DNA of 64,000 nt from Amycolatopsis umgeniensis (lineage in GTDB: Bacteria; Actinomycetota; Actinomycetes; Mycobacteriales; Pseudonocardiaceae), in NCBI RefSeq assembly GCF_014205155.1, contig NZ_JACHMX010000001.1, positions 8,060,001 to 8,124,000 of the forward strand. Reading direction: 5' to 3'. Shown here one piece after another: positions 56,551 to 64,000 of this stretch (its first letter is position 1; the number at the start of each line of letters is the position of its first letter). Position numbers and translations under genes: made by a program. The notes below the pieces were generated by a model. The model made no database searches, was not told where the DNA came from, and was given only the letters and a program-made list of their open reading frames with translations.

Positions 56551-56603
56551 GTCGCGAAAGCCACTTTCGGGACATCTGATGTCCCGAAAGTGGCTTTCGC
56601 GAC
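56551..56603. repeat. 53-base palindromic repeat, copy 2
   Basis: GTCGCGAAAGCCACTTTCGG with its complement around ACATCTGATGT; nearly identical to 36221-36273. Part of the 489-base gap 56480-56968, which holds three palindromes and no convincing gene. Confidence 0.8.
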
Positions 56604-56701
56604 ATCGGGTGGCGGTGAGGTGCGGGCGGGTGTGGGGGCGAGTGGTGAGTCGCGGTAGGGCGGATCTGTATTTGCCTATTTATGCCGGGCCTGCTCGAAG
56701 T

Positions 56702-56750
56702 CGACGGTGAAGGAATTTGGACGTTGAGTGTCCAGATTCCTTCATCGTCG
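56702..56750. repeat. 49-base palindromic repeat, copy 2
   Basis: TGAAGGAATT-type palindrome, about 88% identical to 36121-36169; the differences lie at or near paired positions. Confidence 0.75.
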
Positions 56751-56857
56751 CGGAGCGCTTCGTTGATCAAGGGCGTGCAGGTCACGACCGTGGCTCGCCC
56801 ATGCCGGCGTCCAGCACGACTCACCACTCATGCTCCACCCGACCCGGCATAGGTCAC

Positions 56858-56932
56858 GACGGGCGCGTGTTGCGAAAGCCACTTTCGCAACCTTCAGTGT
56901 TGCGAAAGTGGCTTTCGCAACACGCGCCCGTC
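56858..56932. repeat. 75-base palindrome related to the GCGAAAGCCACTTTCG family
   Basis: Perfect outer arms GACGGGCGCGTGTTGCGAAA and complement, with inner GCCACTTTCGCAA parts. A variant in which GTTGC replaces GTCGC. It lies between the lipase and the PucR-type regulator and may terminate the latter's transcript. Confidence 0.75.
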
Positions 56933-56968
56933 GCTACCACTCACGAGCCCCGGACCGACACGTCACTT

Positions 56969-58219
56969 CTAGTTCTTGCCGGTGGCGGAGCGGGCCGAGA
57001 GAGCAGCGTTCAGCAAAGCGATATGTTCGAGCCGGGTGGGATCCAGTCCGGTCAGATCGGCGATCCGGCGCAGCCGGTAGTCGACGGTGTTGGGATGTAC
57101 GTGGAGTGCCGCAGCGGTCTGTCGCCGCCCTCCACGGCGGAGGAAGGTCTCCAGCGTCTGCAGGAGTTCCTCGTTGCCGCCCAACGGTTCCAGCCGGGTG
57201 GCCAGCCTGTCGAGGGCCGGGCCGGGGCGCGAAAGCTGGTATTCGAGCAACACGTCGTCGAGCCGGTAGAGCCGGGGCGGTCGCCCGGATCCGGTCGCGA
57301 CCGCGAGCACGTCCTGTGCGAGCTTCGCCGCGGCGGGGACCCCGGCCGGTTCGGCCGCGGCGGCGCCGGCGATGACTTCCGCGCCCGCCGTGCGGGCGAC
57401 GTCGGTGAGGATCCGCTCCAGTCGTGCCCAGTCGCGTGTGGACAGTTCTTCTGCAGGGGTTTCGTGTGGCAGCAAGGCGATGCCGCCCTCGGGGGTGAGC
57501 GAGGTCAGGACCGTGCCCCGGATCTGCCGCTCCAGTTCGACCCGTAGTCGCCGAAGCTTCCGGCGTCCGGCGACCATCGGGTCGACGCCGTTGGCCTCCT
57601 CGTCGGGATGCGCCCCGACCGTCGCGGCGAGGACGATGTAGCACGGTGGCAGGCGCAGGCCCGCCTGTCCCGCCGCGACGTCCGCGGGTTCGCCGTCGAG
57701 CAGGGCGGACAGCACCGTGTGCCGGGCCGAACGCTCGTCGTCGAACATCGTCTGGCGCTCGTCGAGGTACCCCGCGCCGACTGCGGGAGTGACCACTTCG
57801 AGGTAGCGCAGGGTCAGCGCGTTGACGGCCAGGACGTCGCTGACCTCCTCCGGGAGCGCGTCCGGTGTCAGCGACGCCCAGACCACCTGGATACCGATGT
57901 GATAGGCGGTGAGGACGATGTCGATCGGGATACCCTCTTCCGCGCGCCGGGCGGCCGATTCGCGAAGGAAGTCGAGTTCTTCCCGTGTCGGCGTGGCCCC
58001 GGTGCGCAGGGTGTCGATGAACGACCGCAGGTTCTGTTCGATCACCTGCGTGATGTCACCGCTGAGTTCCTCGGCGGGCAGCAAGCCGTATTCCGGGATC
58101 CGGGAGACGATCTCGGAGAGCACCGTCCTCGCGAGCGACGGCAGGACTTCGGTCAGCCGTTCCGCCAGCGGACGTCCGCCGATGCGGAACCCTGGATCTT
58201 TGTCACCCGTCACAACCAC
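56969..58219 (-). CDS. PucR/CdaR-family helix-turn-helix regulator
   Basis: A 416-residue regulator with an N-terminal sensor part (RsbT-co-antagonist/PucR N-like helices, residues about 15-150), a GGDEF-like degenerate domain in the middle (YIVLAATVGAHPDEEANG...), and the PucR C-terminal helix-turn-helix (LLQTLETFLRRGGRRQTAAALHVHPNTVDYRLRRIADLTGLDP). Ligand unknown. It lies 16 bases after the STAS gene on the same strand, so the two are probably co-transcribed. GTG start at 58219. Confidence 0.83.
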   Translation of the reverse strand: MVVTGDKDPGFRIGGRPLAERLTEVLPSLARTVLSEIVSRIPEYGLLPAEELSGDITQVIEQNLRSFIDTLRTGATPTREELDFLRESAARRAEEGIPIDIVLTAYHIGIQVVWASLTPDALPEEVSDVLAVNALTLRYLEVVTPAVGAGYLDERQTMFDDERSARHTVLSALLDGEPADVAAGQAGLRLPPCYIVLAATVGAHPDEEANGVDPMVAGRRKLRRLRVELERQIRGTVLTSLTPEGGIALLPHETPAEELSTRDWARLERILTDVARTAGAEVIAGAAAAEPAGVPAAAKLAQDVLAVATGSGRPPRLYRLDDVLLEYQLSRPGPALDRLATRLEPLGGNEELLQTLETFLRRGGRRQTAAALHVHPNTVDYRLRRIADLTGLDPTRLEHIALLNAALSARSATGKN

Positions 58220-58235
58220 TCATCATGACAGCTGG

Positions 58236-58628
58236 TCAGCGGGTGAGCGCGTCCCGTGCCGAATCGAGTGTCGGGTGCACGTTGAAGACAGCGTCGAGCC
58301 CGAGGAGTGACATCGGACGCAGCAGCGCCCGCTCCTGGGTGACCAGGATGAACGGGATGCCCGCCTCTTCGGCCTTGGCGCGAATCTGGACGAGGGCCGT
58401 GAACCCGGAGGAATCACAGAAGGTGACCGCGGAGAGGTCCGCGACCAACGCCGCGGGTGTGAACCGGAGCTCTTCCTCCAGTGCCCGCCGCAACCTGTCG
58501 GAGACCGCGAGGTCGATTTCGCCGGATACGGTGACCACCGTGTCGGCACCGGACGCGGTGACCGAGATGTCGAGTGGGGATACGAATCTCCGGGGTGGAT
58601 CGGAGGCGGGTGCGCGGTAGTCGGTCAA
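58236..58628 (-). CDS. STAS-domain anti-anti-sigma protein 2 (RsbV-like)
   Basis: A 130-residue STAS protein with a canonical phosphoacceptor site (LSAVTFCDSSGFTALVQIR). Likely partner of an RsbW-type anti-sigma kinase, possibly the one at 5810. The probable start is TTG at 58628 with AAGGAG 5 bases upstream; no ATG/GTG with a good site exists nearby. Followed by the PucR gene. Confidence 0.78.
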   Translation of the reverse strand: MTDYRAPASDPPRRFVSPLDISVTASGADTVVTVSGEIDLAVSDRLRRALEEELRFTPAALVADLSAVTFCDSSGFTALVQIRAKAEEAGIPFILVTQERALLRPMSLLGLDAVFNVHPTLDSARDALTR

Positions 58629-58815
58629 GTTGACTCCTTGCCGGTACGGGGGACCGGCTGGAGCCCAGAGGACATGCCGGACCCAGAGAAGGGACCCGGC
58701 GGCTGGTGTCTGAACCGCGACGAGGTAACCGTAGCAGCCTCGCGGCCCGGCTTGCCGGATGAGCGAGACCCGGTTCTTTAGGCTGTATCCCATGGGCGTG
58801 GGACAGGAGGCAGGC

Positions 58816-59484
58816 GTGACAGGGACGATGACGGCCGACGTGATGGCCGAACTGGCCGCGCTCGAGGATCCGCGGGCACGCGAGGTGAACGAGAAGCACG
58901 GTGACGACCACGGCGTGAATCTCGGCAAGCTGCGCGCGCTCGCGAAGCGGCTGAAGACGCAGCACGAGCTCGCGAACGAGCTCTGGGAAACGGACGACAC
59001 CGCGGCGAAACTGCTCGCGCTCTTGGTCTGCCGCCCGAAGGCGTTCGAACGCGAGGATCTGGACCGCATGGTGCGCGAGGCGCGTACCCCGAAGGTGCAC
59101 GACTGGCTCGTGAACTACGTGGTCAAGAAGAACCCGCACGCCGAGGAGTTGCGCCTCGCCTGGTCCGCCGATCCCGATCCCGTGGTCGCCAGTGCCGGCT
59201 GGGCGCTGACCACCGAACGCGTGGCGAAGAAACCCGAGGGCCTCGACCTCACTCGACTGCTCGACGTCATCGAAGCGGAGATGCGGGACGCGCCGGACCG
59301 CCTGCAGTGGGCGATGAACCACTGCCTGGCGCAGATCGGGATCGAACACGCTGAGCACCGCGCTCGGGCGATCGGCATCGGCGAGCGCCTGGAAGTGCTC
59401 AAGGACTACCCGACGCCGCCGAACTGCACGTCGCCGTTCGCGCCCGTCTGGATCGCCGAGCTGGTGCGACGGCGGGAAAAGTAG
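58816..59484 (+). CDS. AlkD-like DNA alkylation repair protein
   Basis: A 222-residue all-helical HEAT-like-repeat protein similar to AlkD/AlkC (ALEDPRAREVNEKHGDDHGVNLGKLRALAKRLKTQHELANELWETDDTAAKLLALLV; NYVVKKNPHAEEL; WALTTERVAKKP). By family it removes alkylated bases. The GTG at 58816 has ACAGGAGG 5 bases upstream; an ATG at 58792 is also in frame. Confidence 0.8.
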   Translation: MTGTMTADVMAELAALEDPRAREVNEKHGDDHGVNLGKLRALAKRLKTQHELANELWETDDTAAKLLALLVCRPKAFEREDLDRMVREARTPKVHDWLVNYVVKKNPHAEELRLAWSADPDPVVASAGWALTTERVAKKPEGLDLTRLLDVIEAEMRDAPDRLQWAMNHCLAQIGIEHAEHRARAIGIGERLEVLKDYPTPPNCTSPFAPVWIAELVRRREK

Positions 59485-59490
59485 GCGCGC

Positions 59491-59874
59491 TCAGCCGAGC
59501 GCGTCCGCCTTGATGGCTTCGAACTGGGCACCCATGCGCCCCGCGAGCGCCTCGGCCGCCCGCAGCGGCCGGACCATCACCTTGAAGTCGGCGATCTTGC
59601 CGTCGGCGTCGAAGGTCAGGAGGTCGCACCCGTTGATCTGAAGCCCGTCGACCGTCGCCTCGAACTCGTATACGTGGTGAGCGCCGTCCTGGATCTCGCG
59701 GACGTAGCGGAAGTCCTCGAACACGCGCAGGACCCCGCGCAGGATCGCCGCGGTGATCGCCTTGCCCTGGTAGGGCTTGAACGCCACCGGGCTGGTGAAG
59801 ACCACGTTGTCGGCGAGCATCGCCTTGATCGCGGCGGCGTCCTTCGCTTCGACGGCCTGGCGGAACGTGGGCAT
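59491..59874 (-). CDS. SnoaL-like/NTF2-fold protein
   Basis: A 127-residue nuclear-transport-factor-2-like protein (FRQAVEAKDAAAIKAMLADNVVFTSPVAFKPYQGKAITAAILRGVLRVFED; CDLLTFDADGKIADFKVMVRPL). May bind or isomerise a small ligand; function unknown. AGGAGA precedes the ATG. Divergent from the PadR gene, which may regulate it. Confidence 0.8.
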   Translation of the reverse strand: MPTFRQAVEAKDAAAIKAMLADNVVFTSPVAFKPYQGKAITAAILRGVLRVFEDFRYVREIQDGAHHVYEFEATVDGLQINGCDLLTFDADGKIADFKVMVRPLRAAEALAGRMGAQFEAIKADALG

Positions 59875-59889
59875 GCGATCTCCTCATAG

Positions 59890-59901
59890 TCAACTTGTTG
59901 A
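59890..59901. promoter_or_regulatory. Candidate PadR operator palindrome
   Basis: TCAACTTGTTGA, a perfect 12-base palindrome in the AT-rich region between the divergent SnoaL-like and PadR genes; a related half (ATCAACTTTG) is at about 59955. Confidence 0.4.
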
Positions 59902-59996
59902 GTAGATGCCGCCGAGCGTAGATGATCATCGCGCGGGTGTCCATCAAAGTGTCTAATCAACTTTGCGACTAATCCACTGGTGACTATCATCGCGTC

Positions 59997-60578
59997 ATGG
60001 CGCTGCGGAACGCGATCCTCGCGATGCTCTTGGAAGGCGAGTCCTCGGGCTACGACCTGGCGAAGAGCTTCAACGCGTCGGTCGCCAACTTCTGGACCGC
60101 GACACCCCAGCAGCTCTACCGGGAGCTGGACAAGATGGAGACGCGGGGCCTGGTCACGGCTCGGGTCGTCGAGCAGGAGAGACGGCCGAACAAGCGGCTG
60201 TTCTCCTTGACCGACGCCGGCGCGGCCGAACTCGCCGATTTCACCACGCGGGCACCGAAGCCGACCGCGATCCGCGACGAACTGCTGGTGCAGGTCCAGG
60301 CGGCCGAGGCGGGCGACGACGAGGCGATCCGGCGGGCCGTCGCGGACAGGATGGCCACCGCCGAAACCAAACTCAAACGGTTCGAACGCCTCCGTGACCG
60401 GCTTCTCGGGGAGGCCGTCGAGGCGGAGTTCCTCGCCACCTCACCCCGTGTCGGCCCGTATCTGACACTCGCTCGCGGCATCGCGTTCGAACAGGAGAAC
60501 CTCCGCTGGTGCGGCCAGGTCCTCGACGTTCTCGCGCACCGCGCTACCGTGCGATCCGGAGGTGATCGGCATGGTTGA
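59997..60578 (+). CDS. PadR-family transcriptional regulator
   Basis: A 193-residue PadR regulator: N-terminal winged helix (AILAMLLEGESSGYDLAKSFNASVANFWTATPQQLYRELDKMETRGLVTARVV...RPNKRLFSLTDAG) and the Vir_act_alpha_C dimerisation helix region (about 95-175). PadR proteins repress genes until a small molecule binds. It probably regulates the divergent SnoaL-like gene. The VOC gene begins inside its last codons. Confidence 0.87.
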   Translation: MALRNAILAMLLEGESSGYDLAKSFNASVANFWTATPQQLYRELDKMETRGLVTARVVEQERRPNKRLFSLTDAGAAELADFTTRAPKPTAIRDELLVQVQAAEAGDDEAIRRAVADRMATAETKLKRFERLRDRLLGEAVEAEFLATSPRVGPYLTLARGIAFEQENLRWCGQVLDVLAHRATVRSGGDRHG

Positions 60579-60975
60579 GCGAGGGCCGAGATTTCGTCAG
60601 GTGGTGCTGGACGGCACCGATGTCCGTGTGCTGGCGGAGTTCTACCGGCGTCTTCTGGTGTGGAACTACCGTCCCGGCGACGAGGACGAGGACGGCAAGG
60701 ACTGGCTCGTGCTGAGGAACCCCGACGGTGGGACACAACTGGCCTTCCAGCAGGTCGATCGGCTGCCCGAGACGAGCTGGCCGGACTCCGAGCCGATACC
60801 CCAGCAGTTGCACCTGGATCTGACCGTCCACTCGATCGAGGAACTCGACGCGCAGCACGTCCGCGTCCTCGAATTCGGCGGGCGGCTCCTGCTCGACCGC
60901 AGCGACGACCCGGAAGAACCCTTGCGCGTCTACGCCGATCCTGCCGGGCATCCGTTCTGCGTCTTCGTCGCCTGA
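60571..60975 (+). CDS. VOC family (glyoxalase/bleomycin-resistance-like) protein
   Basis: A 134-residue VOC protein (FRQVVLDGTDVRVLAEFYRRLLVWNYRPG; QLHLDLTVHSIEELDAQHVRVLEFGGRLL; VYADPAGHPFCVF) with a complete two-half fold. Substrate unknown. ATG at 60571 has GGAGGTG 6 bases upstream; it overlaps the PadR gene by 8 bases, so the pair is co-transcribed. Confidence 0.83.
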   Translation: MVERGPRFRQVVLDGTDVRVLAEFYRRLLVWNYRPGDEDEDGKDWLVLRNPDGGTQLAFQQVDRLPETSWPDSEPIPQQLHLDLTVHSIEELDAQHVRVLEFGGRLLLDRSDDPEEPLRVYADPAGHPFCVFVA

Positions 60976-60979
60976 GGGC

Positions 60980-62821
60980 TCAGGCGCGGCAAAGCAGCGC
61001 GTCAGGGGTGCGGTTCGAGCCGACCCGGCCGGTGTACGCGACGCCCGCGACGTATTCGCCTGGCGCGCATTGGCCCTTGTAATGACCCGACGCGAAGTCA
61101 CCGCCGGGATTTCCGGACGGCCGGTTGTCGCCGCGGTCGAACCAGACCGTCCGGCCGGTGCGGCCCAGCGGGGTGCCGGAGCGGCCGCACAGCAGCGCCG
61201 AGAACGCCGAGCCGGTGACGCTGTAGCCGACAGCCGCGTGCTCCGGTGGGCATTGCACCTTGGTGTAGCCGGAGGCCCAGTCAGTGTCCACATAGGTCTC
61301 CCCGCGGACCACGGCGTACCCGGCCGGAACGGCGAGCGAACCGGTGCACAGACCTCGGTTGCCGGTATGGGAAAGGCCGGTGAGCCGCTGACCGTCCGGG
61401 CAGGAACCCTTGCGCGCGCCCGGATTCCAGTCCGCCATCGCGCGGACCGAACGGGAGGCCTGGAAGTCGGCGTGATCGAGAGTGAGCATCGACCAGCGTT
61501 CGGCCGCCGGGATCGGGCCGGATCGGGACGGCGAATCCACCAGGCGCCGCCAAGCGGGACCACGCCAGTCCGTGCCGTCGAGCACGTCGACTCGGCGACC
61601 GGCGGCGTCCCACGAGAGCAACGACCATCCATTGCCCCCGCCGCCGTCGTGGAAGCCGACCGCGGGCCAGTAGGCGAAGTCGGTGTCGGTCTCGGCGAGA
61701 TAGCCGACGAAGTTCTCGAACCAGGCGCGGCTCGCCGGATCGGTGGTGTGCTTGCCCTCGCCGAATTCGCTGATCCAGAGCGGCGCGGTGTAGTGCTTGC
61801 CGGTCTCCGCCGAGACGAAGAAGGCTTGCCGGTGAAGGACATCGCGTAGTTCCTGGGGCGAAAGGTCCCGGTAGCGCGGATCATGGGTCTCACCGGTGCC
61901 GGTCGCTCCCGAGTGGTTCGGACCGGTGTAGCCGTAGAAGTGCGCGGCGTAGACCAGTTTTCCGGAATCGACGAGCGTATGCGACAGCGTGCGCGCCGGT
62001 TCGAGTGTGGGCCGCCCGTGGGGGAGGCCGTCCACGGGCAGACCGGTCCAGTTGATCCCCTCGACGATGAGCAGCAGATCGGGATTGGCTTCGGTCAGGA
62101 TGCGATCGGCCGCCTGCTGGCTCGCGCGCTGCCAGTCCGTGCCGTTGCCCCAGCCCCAATTGGGATCGTCGAAGACGTTGCGGCGGACCTCGTTGTACAG
62201 ATCGGCGCCGACCACGCGCTTGTTCGCGGCGTAGCGGCGGGCCATGAACAGCCAGTCGTCCTGCCATTGCTGCTCGGACTGCGCGGTGTTCCAGCGCTCG
62301 TTGCCGTCGAGACCGCAGCACCAGCGCGAGGTCGTGGTGTGATTGTTGAGGATCACCGCGAACCCGCGCGCGGTCAGCCGGGCGACGACACGGTCGTAGA
62401 CCTGCAACGGCGTCAGCCCGCGCAGATCCGGATTCGCCGGAAGATCGGGCACAGGGGCGGTGTCATGGATCATCGCGTTGGAGAAGGGGAGCCGGACGCT
62501 GTTCAGGCCCAGCCCGGCCAGCCCGTCGATGACGGCGTCGATCGATGCCCTGTCCAGCCCGAGCGGAGTCTGGTAGGCGATCTCACCGGCGTGATGGGTG
62601 GCAGGATCGTTCACGTCGCCGGATCCGGTCCACGTACCGCTCGCGCCGTGCCAGTTGGCGGCCTTCAGCTTGAAGCGATCGCCCGTCGCGTCGACGATGT
62701 AGCGGCCGCGGGTGCTCAGCGGCGCGGCCCAGGCCGACGGATCCGCTTCGGCACTGGCCGGTGCGGGAACCACGATGCCGAAGGTCACCAGCACGGCGAG
62801 CAGCACACTCTTGATCCTCAC
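60980..62821 (-). CDS. Secreted glycoside hydrolase family 5 (cellulase-like)
   Basis: A 613-residue secreted GH5 enzyme. Signal peptide about 1-25 (KSVLLAVLVTFGIVVPAPASA). The catalytic domain includes RLPFSNAMIHD, ILNNHTTTSRWCC, acid/base Glu in DLYNEVR, and nucleophile Glu in LWISEFGEG. After about residue 435 a cysteine-rich C-terminal part with three repeat-like units (RKGSCPDGQRLTGLSHTGNRGLCTG; KVQCPPEHAAVGYSV; GQCAPGEYVAGVAYTGRVG) may bind carbohydrate. Acts on beta-glucans outside the cell. Confidence 0.87.
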   Translation of the reverse strand: MRIKSVLLAVLVTFGIVVPAPASAEADPSAWAAPLSTRGRYIVDATGDRFKLKAANWHGASGTWTGSGDVNDPATHHAGEIAYQTPLGLDRASIDAVIDGLAGLGLNSVRLPFSNAMIHDTAPVPDLPANPDLRGLTPLQVYDRVVARLTARGFAVILNNHTTTSRWCCGLDGNERWNTAQSEQQWQDDWLFMARRYAANKRVVGADLYNEVRRNVFDDPNWGWGNGTDWQRASQQAADRILTEANPDLLLIVEGINWTGLPVDGLPHGRPTLEPARTLSHTLVDSGKLVYAAHFYGYTGPNHSGATGTGETHDPRYRDLSPQELRDVLHRQAFFVSAETGKHYTAPLWISEFGEGKHTTDPASRAWFENFVGYLAETDTDFAYWPAVGFHDGGGGNGWSLLSWDAAGRRVDVLDGTDWRGPAWRRLVDSPSRSGPIPAAERWSMLTLDHADFQASRSVRAMADWNPGARKGSCPDGQRLTGLSHTGNRGLCTGSLAVPAGYAVVRGETYVDTDWASGYTKVQCPPEHAAVGYSVTGSAFSALLCGRSGTPLGRTGRTVWFDRGDNRPSGNPGGDFASGHYKGQCAPGEYVAGVAYTGRVGSNRTPDALLCRA

Positions 62822-62848
62822 TCGCGGAGGCTAGCTATCCGCGAGGCC

Positions 62849-62872
62849 GGTTGTATACGGACGTTCGGGTAG
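62849..62872 (+). promoter_or_regulatory. SigB/SigF-type promoter of the isochorismatase-like gene
   Basis: GGTT (62849-62852), 14 bases, GGGTAG (62867-62872), exactly 15 bases before the ATG at 62882; the -35 part is weak. Confidence 0.4.
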
Positions 62873-62881
62873 CTTCCCGTC

Positions 62882-63430
62882 ATGACCACCGCGCTGATCA
62901 TCGGGGACCTCCAGCGAGGCATCACGGGCAACTACCCGTTCGCCAAGCAGGTACTGCCGCCGCTCACGGACCTGCTGCCCCGCGCCCGCGCGGCCGGTGC
63001 GCTCGTCGTGTTCGTCCACTTCGCGCTCCGGGGCAACGGCGCCGACTTGCCGCCGGGCAACGCGCTGTTCGAGTCGTTCCACGAAGCCGGAGACACCTTC
63101 CATGAGGGCTCTGCCGGAACCGAGATCGCTCTGCCGGTCGCTGACGAGGACGTCGTCGTGGTGAAACGCCGGGCCAGCGCGTTCGCCGGGACGGATCTCG
63201 ATCTCGTGCTTCGTGCCCGGGGCGTCGACACCGTCGTGATCGCCGGAGTCGCGACCAGCGCGATGGTGGCCGCGACGGGCTACGACGCGGCGGACCGCGG
63301 CTACCACGTGACCGTGCTGCGCGATGGATGCGCCGACGGCGACACGGCGATCCACGACTTCTTCGTCGACGCGGTGTTCCCCAGCCGGGGATTCGAGGTC
63401 GTGTCCTGTGCGGACTGGGGATCGTCGTGA
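62882..63430 (+). CDS. Isochorismatase-like hydrolase lacking the catalytic cysteine
   Basis: A 182-residue protein of the isochorismatase/cysteine hydrolase fold (ALIIGDLQRGI with the Asp; VVVKRRASAFAGTDLDLVLRARGVDTVVIAGVATSAMVAATGYDAADRGYHVTVLRDGCAD). The residue usually Cys in the GVxTxxCV motif is Met or Ser here (GVATSAMVAAT), so it may not be a hydrolase of the classical kind. Leaderless by promoter spacing. Confidence 0.8.
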   Translation: MTTALIIGDLQRGITGNYPFAKQVLPPLTDLLPRARAAGALVVFVHFALRGNGADLPPGNALFESFHEAGDTFHEGSAGTEIALPVADEDVVVVKRRASAFAGTDLDLVLRARGVDTVVIAGVATSAMVAATGYDAADRGYHVTVLRDGCADGDTAIHDFFVDAVFPSRGFEVVSCADWGSS

Positions 63431-63449
63431 TTCCGTCGGTGGTGTCGGC

Positions 63450-63554
63450 ATGACGGAAACATCCGCTGGGATCGAACCCGATCGACGGTTTCGGTTGGAG
63501 ACCTTGCGCGACCTCGTCCAGGTCGCCTGGCGGGAACACGAGGCGCGGAGTTGA
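63450..63554 (+). CDS. Possible 34-residue ORF
   Basis: Short ORF (MTETSAGIEPDRRFRLETLRD...) 19 bases after the isochorismatase-like gene. The helix-like content is plausible but no ribosome-binding site or family is seen; it may not be a gene. Confidence 0.2.
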   Translation: MTETSAGIEPDRRFRLETLRDLVQVAWREHEARS

Positions 63555-63620
63555 CCTGAGGGGCCCGCGTGACAGGTCCGGTCACGAGACGTATGGGAAA
63601 CACAGGGGGCCGGCGTGCCG

Positions 63621-64000
63621 TCAGCCGGCGTCGGCCAACGCGGTCCGGGCGAGATCGCGCAGCCAGAGGTGCGCGCGGTCGGTGTCGTAGCGCTGGTGCC
63701 AGGACAGGAACACCGCGGCCGGCGGCAGTTCGAGGGGGAGCGGGAACACGGTCAGACCGAGGTCCGCGGCCGCCGAGCGGGCGGCGGATGCGGGCACCGT
63801 GGCGAGAAAGTCCCCGTCACGCACGAAAGTGAACGCAGCAGCCTCGGTGGGCGCGGACGCCACGACGTGCCGGGTGAGTCCGAGCTGGGCGAGAGCCTCG
63901 TCGAGCGTGTTCTCGAGCCTTCCGCGCCGCGAGACGGTGATGTGCTCGGCCGCCGCGTACCGCGCCGCGGTGACGGTTTCGCCGTGGGTGAGTGGGTGTC
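63621..64000 (-). CDS. LysR-type regulator, substrate-binding domain (N-terminus off window)
   Basis: Only the C-terminal about 126 residues are in the window. They match the LysR effector-binding domain (LTHGETVTAARYAAAEHITVSRRGRLENTLDEALAQLGLTRHVVASAPTEAAAF; ending WHQRYDTDRAHLWLRDLARTAL). The helix-turn-helix and start codon lie beyond 64000. Its target is unknown. Confidence 0.8.
   Translation of the reverse strand, partial: HPLTHGETVTAARYAAAEHITVSRRGRLENTLDEALAQLGLTRHVVASAPTEAAAFTFVRDGDFLATVPASAARSAAADLGLTVFPLPLELPPAAVFLSWHQRYDTDRAHLWLRDLARTALADAG

Overview
The window is high-GC actinobacterial DNA. Gene content (F420-dependent oxidoreductase, UdgX, excalibur lipoprotein, Rieske-FAD and GCS2 genes), dense ATGA/GTGA gene overlaps and GC-rich intergenic palindromes point to a Pseudonocardiales organism, most likely Amycolatopsis; the genus is inferred, not proven. 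No rRNA, tRNA, transposase or CRISPR array was seen.

Layout. 1-9.6 kb: stress and housekeeping genes, including an anti-sigma/sigma pair of the SigB/SigF type (5.0-6.3 kb). 10-12.1 kb: small accessory genes and a divergent HxlR regulator. 12.2-25.5 kb: a 12-gene co-directional, largely overlapping operon (ATP-grasp ligase, amino-acid N-hydroxylase, cupin, methionyl-tRNA-synthetase-like enzyme, MFS exporter, signal-less substrate-binding protein, second ATP-grasp, both glutamate mutase subunits, AsnRS-like amide synthetase, glutamate-synthase-like FMN protein, small protein). 25.8-28.5 kb: two reverse-strand genes and an NB-ARC regulator with a TTA codon. 28.6-36.0 kb: a second operon (O-carbamoyltransferase, DAO-type flavoenzyme, third ATP-grasp, amidinohydrolase, cation/H+ antiporter, clavaminate-synthase-like oxygenase). 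36.3-55.5 kb: stress genes, many with SigB/SigF-type promoters, and an isolated ATP-grasp/CocE-hydrolase pair. 55.6-64 kb: lipase, PucR/STAS, PadR, GH5 and other ordinary genes; the window ends inside a LysR regulator.

Main result. The two operons at 12.2-36.0 kb look like one NRPS/PKS-free biosynthetic cluster for a hydrazine (N-N bond) metabolite. N-hydroxylase, cupin, MetRS-like ligase and DAO oxidase are the set that makes hydrazino acids in the s56-p1 and triacsin pathways. Here it is combined with glutamate mutase (3-methylaspartate), several ATP-grasp ligases, an AsnRS-like enzyme, a carbamoyltransferase and a 2-oxoglutarate oxygenase, a combination I do not recognise from a characterised pathway. 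Both operons carry the same two-part 11+11-base element starting exactly 92 bases before their first start codon.

Second result. Outside the cluster, about two dozen promoters match a GNNT/GTTT - 14 to 17 bases - GGGTAN pattern, as expected for the SigB/SigF-type factor encoded here. In about a dozen the GGGTA box sits exactly 15 bases before a start codon, implying leaderless mRNAs; this spacing also corrects several gene starts and exposes two tiny upstream ORFs.
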